Shown here piece by piece: positions 1 through 5,147 of a DNA stretch of 5,336 bases (positions within the stretch are counted from its first letter, which is position 1; every line of letters starts with the position of its first letter). The position numbers were made by a program, and so were the translations under genes. This stretch comes from Prevotella sp. (lineage in GTDB: Bacteria; Bacteroidota; Bacteroidia; Bacteroidales; Dysgonomonadaceae). Below the pieces are notes generated by a model. The model made no database searches. It had not been told where the DNA came from and worked only from the letters and a program-made list of their open reading frames with translations. The stretch is taken from NCBI GenBank assembly GCA_031263965.1, contig JAISES010000128.1:1-5336 (forward strand), given 5' to 3'.

Positions 1-388
1 ATGCAAAAGGAACAATTAATATAAGCAGGTAGAGATTCCACATGTTGGTAAATTCCTTAACGAGTAGAAAATTGAACAAACGGTTCCTCTTAACCGGTAG
101 ACACAGGTAAGGTACTATCTGCATAGACTGGTTCTGCTTGAAGATATATTTGACTATATAATCGTACAGAAACAGATAAAGGGCAAAGGAGTTGAATGTA
201 TAGATTGCCAGTTGATAACTCCCCATTTCGAGTAGCATCTCATCCAAGACAAATCCGAGAGCAAATAGTTGCAAACCAAGCAATCCAAATATGAGATACA
301 TGAATAGCCTGATTCCCAGATTTCGTTCAAACATCGGATGCCGTAAGAATGCTTTCCATTGGTGTTTTTGTAGTTCCCGTTGCAGCAT
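1..388 (-). CDS. Partial DUF5687-type membrane protein (ABC-2-like permease), N-terminal 129 residues
   Basis: Reading the minus strand from an ATG at 388-386 gives an open frame of 129 codons with no stop before the left edge, so the gene is truncated by the window. The protein begins MLQRELQKHQWKAFLRHPMF. It has a basic cytoplasmic start, a hydrophobic segment at about residues 24-47, a second at about 60-83, and a third starting near 114. Between the last two lies the stretch PYLCLPVKRNRLFNFLLVK. The early KxxWKAFxR and later LPVKRxRLxxFLL patterns are those I recall for DUF5687, a Bacteroidota family of ABC-permease-like membrane proteins, usually next to an ABC ATPase gene. Any such partner would lie beyond the left edge. 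The next in-frame stop upstream is at 448-446, and no ATG, GTG or TTG lies between, so this start is the only reasonable one. Transported substrate unknown. The family call is from memory, not a search. Confidence 0.8.
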   Translation of the reverse strand, partial: MLQRELQKHQWKAFLRHPMFERNLGIRLFMYLIFGLLGLQLFALGFVLDEMLLEMGSYQLAIYTFNSFALYLFLYDYIVKYIFKQNQSMQIVPYLCLPVKRNRLFNFLLVKEFTNMWNLYLLILIVPFA

Positions 389-476
389 ATCAAGAAAAAT
401 ATTTACCCTATCAGTCGCCTTTTTATCCGGATAATCACAGACCTGTTATTATTTTCTGTAATCAAAATGATTCTTA

Positions 477-494
477 TTTATGTTCGAATATAAA
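477..494. promoter_or_regulatory. Candidate operator dyad in the divergent promoter region
   Basis: TTTATGTTCGAATATAAA is an inverted repeat centred on TTCGAA, with 8 of 9 base pairs matching; two more pairs match beyond one mismatch (474-497). It lies between the divergent membrane-protein and LysR genes, covering the place where the -33 element of the LysR promoter should sit. LysR proteins commonly bind dyads in such regions and repress their own gene. Assignment to this regulator is inference, and AT-rich DNA makes chance palindromes more likely. Confidence 0.4.
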
Positions 495-501
495 AAAGTA
501 A

Positions 502-509
502 TAGATTTG
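502..509 (+). promoter_or_regulatory. Probable Bacteroidetes -7 box for the LysR gene
   Basis: TAGATTTG matches the Bacteroidetes sigma-ABfr -7 consensus TAnnTTTG exactly and lies 22 bases before the ATG at 532. The -33 partner is weak: no clean TTTG occurs 19-21 bases upstream, where the sequence is TTTATG. A weak -33 overlapped by a dyad would fit a regulated or autoregulated promoter. Confidence 0.55.
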
Positions 510-517
510 CATTGTGT

Positions 518-529
518 AAATAATTATTT
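518..529. repeat. Perfect 12-base AT palindrome just before the LysR start
   Basis: AAATAATTATTT is a perfect palindrome ending two bases before the ATG. It sits in the expected 5' leader downstream of the -7 box, and could be a second regulator contact or simply a low-complexity, unstructured ribosome entry region. It contains only A and T, so coincidence is quite possible. Confidence 0.35.
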
Positions 530-531
530 CT

Positions 532-1440
532 ATGGTAAATCTGGAATGGTATAGGACATTTAAGGCTATTTATCAATACGGTACGCTGACAAGAGCCTCG
601 CAGGAACTGATGATGTCGCAGCCTAATCTCAGTATTCAACTGGCATCCCTCGAAAGTTATATAGGACAACCCTTATTTGTAAGGCTTCCGCGTAAGATGA
701 TGCCTACCGAATATGGCAAACAGTTGTACACGCAAATAGTAGAGTCGATAGATAATCTGGAAAGGGTGGAGGCTGAATTCAAGCGCGCGGTGCTTAACAA
801 AACTCCATGTATCCGTTTTGGTACACCATCCGAGCTTTTTAAAAACTATCTGGCCGGGCATATAGGGAATCAGGACGACCTGCATCTGACTGTGGAGTAC
901 GGATTAGCCGGTGATTTGACCAATAAGCTTATAAGTAATGATCTTGATATTGCGATTATTACCAGGCAGGGCAAACCGGACGATAATCTGACTTATGAAC
1001 TGCTTTTTACAGAGTCGTTTTTTATCGTATGCAATACGAATACCGATATAAGTGATTTTGATGAGTACCTGAATTCCGGTAAATTGAACGATGCGGAAAA
1101 GTGGTTAAAATCAAAAAAATGGTATGCATACGACAATAACCTGCCTTTGATCAGGAGGTTTTGGCGCGAAAATTTCAAAAAACGCCCATTGTTGAGATTG
1201 CATGCCGTGATACCCGATAACGATGCTATATTGAAAGCAGTAGGGAATAGCGACGGGTTGTCCGTGTCGTCTGACCTTATAGCCGGCAAGGCTTTAAAGC
1301 AGGGATTGGTGAAAGTGTTATGGCACGGGAATGTTACGGCGACCAATACGATTTATCTGGCATATAACAAGAATAAAATACAACCGCAGTATGTAGAGAA
1401 AGTGAAAAATTTTATAATAAGTAATGTAATGTCTGAATGA
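532..1440 (+). CDS. LysR-type transcriptional regulator
   Basis: A 302-residue protein of normal LysR length. Residues 4-63 form the N-terminal winged helix-turn-helix: GTLTRASQELMMSQPNLSIQ, then LASLESYIGQPLFVR, matches the family pattern of recognition helix followed by the LExxxGxxLFxR wing. Residues 64-90 form the linker helix. From about 91 onward is the periplasmic-binding-protein-like effector domain, with the typical LISNDLDIAII segment near 133-143 and FIVCN near 164-168. It should act in the cytoplasm as a DNA-binding, probably tetrameric, regulator; the effector is unknown. The ATG at 532 places the HTH at the expected distance from the N-terminus. It is transcribed divergently from the DUF5687-like gene, the classic arrangement for a LysR protein controlling its neighbour and itself, but that target is inferred. 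No Shine-Dalgarno sequence is seen. No frameshift or missing domain is visible. Confidence 0.93.
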   Translation: MVNLEWYRTFKAIYQYGTLTRASQELMMSQPNLSIQLASLESYIGQPLFVRLPRKMMPTEYGKQLYTQIVESIDNLERVEAEFKRAVLNKTPCIRFGTPSELFKNYLAGHIGNQDDLHLTVEYGLAGDLTNKLISNDLDIAIITRQGKPDDNLTYELLFTESFFIVCNTNTDISDFDEYLNSGKLNDAEKWLKSKKWYAYDNNLPLIRRFWRENFKKRPLLRLHAVIPDNDAILKAVGNSDGLSVSSDLIAGKALKQGLVKVLWHGNVTATNTIYLAYNKNKIQPQYVEKVKNFIISNVMSE

Positions 1441-1457
1441 ATGTCAGCATGATACAG

Positions 1458-1472
1458 GTTCTTAACTTTTTG
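1458..1472 (+). repeat. 15-base sequence repeated in the tail element
   Basis: GTTCTTAACTTTTTG here is identical to 5148-5162, where it forms the left edge and first stem arm of the structured repeat after ettA. Here the partner arm is absent and the similarity ends after the 15 bases. It may be a remnant of the same repeat family or a coincidence in T-rich DNA. Confidence 0.5.
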
Positions 1473-1486
1473 ATTTTATCGACGGC

Positions 1487-1518
1487 TTTGCGAATTCGGG
1501 TTTTTACCTGTATATTTG
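1487..1518 (+). promoter_or_regulatory. Bacteroidetes-type promoter for the acyl-CoA synthetase gene
   Basis: TTTG at 1487-1490 and TATATTTG at 1511-1518 match the Bacteroidetes -33 (TTTG) and -7 (TAnnTTTG) elements, separated by 20 bases, within the usual 19-21. Transcription would begin near 1524-1526, giving a very short leader before the ATG at 1541. This implies the synthetase is not solely dependent on read-through from the LysR gene. It is the best promoter match I found in the window. Confidence 0.75.
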
Positions 1519-1540
1519 TACATTACCTAGATTATGACAT

Positions 1541-3196
1541 ATGGAAGATAATAAATTTTTGACACTTATAAAAAGTGGAATCTGTGAAAACTGGGATCGT
1601 CCGGCTTTAACTGATTACAATGGGGAAACCTATTTATATAAAGACTTTGCACGTAAAATAGCTCAGCTACATATTCTTTTCGAAGATATGGACGTCCGGA
1701 AAGGAGATAAAATCGCTATTTGCGGCCGGAATTCATCAAACTGGGCTGTGGCTTTTTTTGCCTCCCTTACCTACGGCGCTGTTATCACGACTATCCTGCA
1801 TGACTTTAGCGGAGAGAATATTCACAATCTGGTAAATCATTCGGAAGCAAAGGTCTTTTTTGCGGACGACTATGTGTGGACAAAGGTTGATCCGGTGCAA
1901 ATACCATTGGTAGAAACTATTTTGATAATTGACGATTTTTCGGTACAAAAGTCGCGCTCGGCTAAATTATTAGCTTCATGCGCGGATTTGGAATTAGCCC
2001 TTGCCCAGAAATATCCGGATGGTTTTACTATTGAAAATGTAAAATACCATGATGAATTACCGGAAGAACTGGCTGTCCTGAATTATACTTCGGGTACGAC
2101 AAGCAATCCGAAAGGAGTTATGATCCCCTATCGAAGCCTTTGGTCTAATACGCGTTTTGCGATAGATAGTATCGGGTTTGTAAAGCCTGGTGACGGTATT
2201 GTATGTATGTTGCCCATGGCGCATATGTACGGATTGGCATTCGAAGTGTTGCTGTCAATAGCGAAAGGTTGCCATATCCATTATTTGACGCGTGTGCCGT
2301 CTCCCCAGGTAATTCTCGATGCTTTTGCAAAGGTGAATCCGACATTGGTGTTAGCCGTACCTCTTATAATAGAAAAGATTGTTCAGACACGGGTATTCCC
2401 CGAATTGAAGAAGCAGCCGGTAAAAACTTTGCTGTTGTTGCCGCCTTTCAGAAAAATGATATACAAGAAGATCGCAGCAAAACTAGTTCCTGTTTTTGGC
2501 AACAAACTGGTAGAGGTGGTTATCGGTGGCGCGGCTTTGAACAAAGAGGTCGGAGAATTTTTAACAGAAATAAAATTCCCTTACACAGTAGGATATGGTA
2601 TGACAGAATGCGGCCCTCTTATTTCTTATGAATATTGGGAAATATACAAGGCCGGTTCCTGTGGACGCACAGTCGACCGTATGTCGGTACGGATAGAGTC
2701 GGCAAATCCTGAAACAGAGACCGGAGAAATAATGGTGAAAGGACAGAATGTAATGCTCGGCTATTATAAGAACGAAGAAGCAACCAGGCATGTAATCGAT
2801 GAAGCCGGCTGGCTTCGAACCGGAGATTTGGGCATAATGGATCGCGATGGTTTCTTGTTTATCAAGGGGCGCAGTAAAACAATGATACTAGGACCTTCAG
2901 GACAGAATATTTATCCCGAAGAAATAGAAGGTTTTTACGATAATTCTCCATATGTAGGCGAATCGTTGGTGATAGAAGAAAATGGCAAATTGATAGCGCT
3001 GATATATCCCGACAAGGATTATATGAAGAAGAATGATATAAAAGAAAGTGATTATTCTTCTATTTTTGTCGAAGAAATGAAGGCCATAAATAAGCGTTTG
3101 CCAAAATATAGCCGGATCGTTAATTTCAGATTGCAGGATCAGGAGTTCGAAAAGACGCCAAAACGAAGTATCAAACGTTTCTTGTATCAGAAATAA
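1541..3196 (+). CDS. AMP-forming long-chain acyl-CoA synthetase (AMP-binding family)
   Basis: A 551-residue ANL-superfamily adenylating enzyme. It should convert a fatty acid, ATP and CoA to acyl-CoA, AMP and pyrophosphate through an acyl-adenylate. Motifs in order: phosphate-binding loop YTSGTTSNPKGV (182-193); GYGMTECGP (351-359), which contacts adenine and acyl-adenylate; TGDLG (427-431), with D429 expected to hold the ribose hydroxyls; hinge region KGRSKTMIL (442-450); GQNIYPEEIE (454-463). This layout resembles FadD15/ACSL-type enzymes, though 551 residues is somewhat short for them. No signal peptide or clear membrane segment, so cytosolic or membrane-associated. At the C-terminus KTPKRSIKR (538-546) replaces the usual TPTxKxKR, so the standard catalytic-lysine position appears to be S543. 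A Bacteroidetes promoter lies just upstream, and the start at 1541 follows it closely with no Shine-Dalgarno. Chain length and substrate cannot be read from sequence; an acyl-ACP synthetase or other carboxylate activator is possible. Confidence 0.9.
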   Translation: MEDNKFLTLIKSGICENWDRPALTDYNGETYLYKDFARKIAQLHILFEDMDVRKGDKIAICGRNSSNWAVAFFASLTYGAVITTILHDFSGENIHNLVNHSEAKVFFADDYVWTKVDPVQIPLVETILIIDDFSVQKSRSAKLLASCADLELALAQKYPDGFTIENVKYHDELPEELAVLNYTSGTTSNPKGVMIPYRSLWSNTRFAIDSIGFVKPGDGIVCMLPMAHMYGLAFEVLLSIAKGCHIHYLTRVPSPQVILDAFAKVNPTLVLAVPLIIEKIVQTRVFPELKKQPVKTLLLLPPFRKMIYKKIAAKLVPVFGNKLVEVVIGGAALNKEVGEFLTEIKFPYTVGYGMTECGPLISYEYWEIYKAGSCGRTVDRMSVRIESANPETETGEIMVKGQNVMLGYYKNEEATRHVIDEAGWLRTGDLGIMDRDGFLFIKGRSKTMILGPSGQNIYPEEIEGFYDNSPYVGESLVIEENGKLIALIYPDKDYMKKNDIKESDYSSIFVEEMKAINKRLPKYSRIVNFRLQDQEFEKTPKRSIKRFLYQK

Positions 3197-3233
3197 ACAA
3201 AGGAGGGTGTGTCAAAAGTCCTTTTACACTGAT

Positions 3234-3261
3234 TGTCATTGCGGGCTTGACCCGCAATCCT
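3234..3261 (+). repeat. Hairpin unit 1 of the palindromic element
   Basis: A perfect 8-base stem, ATTGCGGG (3238-3245) with CCCGCAAT (3251-3258), encloses the loop CTTGA and is preceded by TGTC. Together with 3286-3313 it forms an inverted pair. The GTCATT-hairpin-AATCC form recalls interspersed repeats in many bacteria, such as the neisserial dRS3 type (ATTCCC-N8-GGGAAT), though the sequence is different. Confidence 0.75.
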
Positions 3262-3285
3262 CTGATAAACAGCAGTCAATTTTAA

Positions 3286-3313
3286 GGGATTCCGTGTCAG
3301 GCACGGAATGACA
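3286..3313 (-). repeat. Hairpin unit 2 of the palindromic element, inverted
   Basis: A perfect 8-base stem, ATTCCGTG (3289-3296) with CACGGAAT (3302-3309), encloses a 5-base loop. Read on the minus strand it begins TGTCATT and ends AATCCC, like unit 1, but two stem base pairs differ and both are compensated on the other arm. This supports a conserved hairpin rather than a conserved sequence. Confidence 0.75.
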
Positions 3314-3365
3314 AGCTTTTGATACATCCTCATAACTTATAATTTATAACCCATAATTAGTTAAC

Positions 3366-5054
3366 ATGTCTGTAGACGATAAGAAAATTATTTTTTCAAT
3401 GATTGGCGTGGGTAAGCTTTACCCGCCACAAAAACAAGTATTAAAAAACATCTACCTTTCATTCTTTTACGGAGCCAAGATCGGTATTATCGGGCTTAAC
3501 GGTTCCGGTAAATCTACTTTGTTGAAGATCGTAGCAGGTCTGGATAAGGAATATCAGGGAGAGATAGTATCAGATAAAGGATATTCGGTAGGTTATCTGG
3601 AACAGGACCCGAAGCTGGATCCGGCTAAAACCGTCAAAGAAATTGTACAGGAAGGGGTACAGCCCATCATGGATATTTTGAAAGAATATGAAGGCATCAA
3701 CGAGAAATTCGGATTGCCGGAATATTACGAAGATCCGGATAAGATGGATGCTCTTTTTGCCCGTCAGGCAGAACTGCAAGATAAAATAGATGCATCTGAC
3801 GCATGGAATATAGATAATAAGTTGGAACGCGCAATGGATGCACTGCGCTGTCCGCCTGAGGATCAGTTATGTGCCAGTCTTTCGGGAGGAGAAGCCCGTC
3901 GTGTAGCCCTGTGCCGCTTGCTGCTTCAAGAACCGGATGTACTGTTGCTTGATGAGCCTACCAATCACTTGGATGCGGAATCTATCGACTGGTTGGAGCA
4001 ACACTTGCAACAATATAGTGGAACGGTTATCTGTATCACGCACGACCGTTATTTCCTGGATCATGTTGCAGGATGGATTCTTGAACTTGACCGTGGAGAA
4101 GGTATTCCCTGGAAAGGAAACTATACCTCATGGCTTGAGCAAAAGACCAGGCGCATGGAACAGGAAGAAAAACAGGCCAGCAAACGCCGCAAGACTCTCG
4201 AACGGGAGTTGGAATGGGTGCGGATGGCACCAAAGGCCCGTCAGGCAAAAGGAAAGGCTCGTCTGAACGATTACGAAAAGATGTTGAATGCCGACCAGAA
4301 AGAGCGTGAAGAAAAGCTTGAAATATTTATACCTAACGGCCCCCGTTTGGGTAATAAAGTAATAGAAGCCCATACTGTGAGTAAAGCTTTCGGCGATAAG
4401 CTTTTGTTTGACAATCTCGAATTTATGCTGCCTCCATCGGGTATCGTAGGTATTATTGGCCCTAATGGTGCGGGTAAGACTACTTTATTCCGTTTGATTC
4501 AGGGCTTGGAGACAGCGGATAAGGGTATTTTTGAGGTCGGCGAAACTGTTAAGATTGGGTATGTAGACCAGTCGCATGCCGATATAGATCCGGCTAAGAC
4601 AGTATATCAGGTGATCTCGGGAGGTAGTGAGTTTGTCCGGGTAGGAGGCAAGGAAATCAATGCACGCGCTTATCTTTCCCGATTCAATTTTTCGGGTGGA
4701 GATCAGGAAAAGCTGACCGGCGTATTATCTGGAGGGGAACGCAACCGCCTGCATCTGGCCCTTACATTGAAGTCAGAAGCCAATGTGTTACTATTAGATG
4801 AACCTACCAACGATATAGATGTAAATACTTTACGTGCATTGGAAGAAGGGTTGGAAAACTTTGCGGGCTGTGCTGTTGTTATATCGCATGACCGTTGGTT
4901 TCTCGATCGTATTTGTACGCATATACTTGCATTTGAAGGAAACTCGGAAGTATTCTTCTTTGAAGGCAGTTACAGCGAATACGAAGAAAATAAGAAAATG
5001 CGCTTAGGAAATATAGAGCCGAAACGTATCCGTTACCGGAAATTAATTAATTAA
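3366..5054 (+). CDS. ettA: Energy-dependent translational throttle protein EttA (ABC-F ATPase)
   Basis: A 562-residue cytoplasmic ABC-F protein with two ATPase domains and no membrane segments. EttA binds the ribosomal E site and couples ATP/ADP state to the first steps of elongation. NBD1: Walker A GLNGSGKST (43-51), arm insertion about 93-142, signature LSGGE (172-176), Walker B VLLLDEPTNHLD (192-203, glutamate E197), switch H226. The charged linker (about 255-320), including ELEWVR and ARQAKGKARL, is the P-site tRNA interaction motif. NBD2: Walker A GPNGAGKTT (365-373), LSGGE (454-458), Walker B VLLLDEPTNDID (474-485, E479), H508. Remembered E. coli EttA (555 residues) is closely alike, including GWILELDRGEGIPW, FIPxGPRLG and C-terminal EPKRI, which separates it from Uup and resistance ABC-Fs. 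The ATG at 3366 gives the expected N-terminus. No Shine-Dalgarno or convincing promoter is seen in 3332-3365. The stop codon lies inside an AATT tandem repeat. Confidence 0.96.
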   Translation: MSVDDKKIIFSMIGVGKLYPPQKQVLKNIYLSFFYGAKIGIIGLNGSGKSTLLKIVAGLDKEYQGEIVSDKGYSVGYLEQDPKLDPAKTVKEIVQEGVQPIMDILKEYEGINEKFGLPEYYEDPDKMDALFARQAELQDKIDASDAWNIDNKLERAMDALRCPPEDQLCASLSGGEARRVALCRLLLQEPDVLLLDEPTNHLDAESIDWLEQHLQQYSGTVICITHDRYFLDHVAGWILELDRGEGIPWKGNYTSWLEQKTRRMEQEEKQASKRRKTLERELEWVRMAPKARQAKGKARLNDYEKMLNADQKEREEKLEIFIPNGPRLGNKVIEAHTVSKAFGDKLLFDNLEFMLPPSGIVGIIGPNGAGKTTLFRLIQGLETADKGIFEVGETVKIGYVDQSHADIDPAKTVYQVISGGSEFVRVGGKEINARAYLSRFNFSGGDQEKLTGVLSGGERNRLHLALTLKSEANVLLLDEPTNDIDVNTLRALEEGLENFAGCAVVISHDRWFLDRICTHILAFEGNSEVFFFEGSYSEYEENKKMRLGNIEPKRIRYRKLIN

Positions 5055-5056
5055 TT
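5041..5056 (+). repeat. AATT x4 tandem repeat covering the ettA stop codon
   Basis: Four perfect AATT units encode the last residues LIN and the TAA of ettA (5052-5054). Losing one unit would remove this stop and extend the protein; gaining one would keep a stop nearby. With only four units it is more likely low-complexity sequence than a contingency locus. Confidence 0.6.
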
Positions 5057-5147
5057 CAGGTTTCTATTTATTGAACAATACCGGTCAGTGGTTTGATCAT
5101 GTTAAAAAAATATGTTCTTTTTTATTGTGCGGAATCTGCGATTGCTT

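Larger units (their letters stand above)
3203..3331. repeat. 129-base palindromic repeat element (REPIN/MITE-like)
   Basis: The gap between the acyl-CoA synthetase and ettA is almost filled by one nested inverted structure. The ends are imperfect terminal inverted repeats: GAGGGTGTGTCAAAAG (3203-3218) against CTTTTGATACATCCTC (3316-3331), 14 of 16 matching. Inside are two 28-base hairpin units in opposite orientation (3234-3261 and 3286-3313), separated by 24 bases. A further small hairpin, GTGT and AAAAG pairing with CTTTT and ACAC around 3209-3229, lies at the left. There is no ORF of note and no transposase, and no target-site duplication was recognised. The layout fits a non-autonomous mobile or REPIN-like element; in transcripts it could also act as a terminator or stabilising structure for the synthetase mRNA. 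Confidence 0.75.

Noticed and set aside
154..393. Minus-strand 79-codon ORF with TTG start
   Set aside because: It overlaps the DUF5687-like frame (ATG at 388), which has hydrophobic helices and family motifs; this one is cysteine-rich and unlike any known protein.
993..1346. 117-codon minus-strand ORF antisense to the LysR gene
   Set aside because: It is antisense to the well-supported effector domain and has no promoter or recognisable domain.
2203..2631. 142-codon plus-strand ORF inside the acyl-CoA synthetase gene
   Set aside because: It is out of frame inside a strongly conserved gene, spanning the region before the GYGMTE motif, with no independent signal.
3316..3347. Promoter for ettA (TTTG at 3318-3321 with TAATTTAT at 3340-3347)
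   Set aside because: The spacing is 18 and the -7 box lacks the final TTTG; the region is simple AT-rich sequence, so the match is not convincing.
3197..3365. Target-site duplication flanking the palindromic element
   Set aside because: The bases outside the terminal inverted repeats (AACAAAG on the left, ATAACTT on the right) do not form a convincing direct repeat.
5101..5126. Intrinsic terminator after ettA (A-run, loop, T-run)
   Set aside because: The stem would be A-T pairs only with no GC-rich base, so it would be very weak; nothing better was found directly after the stop codon.
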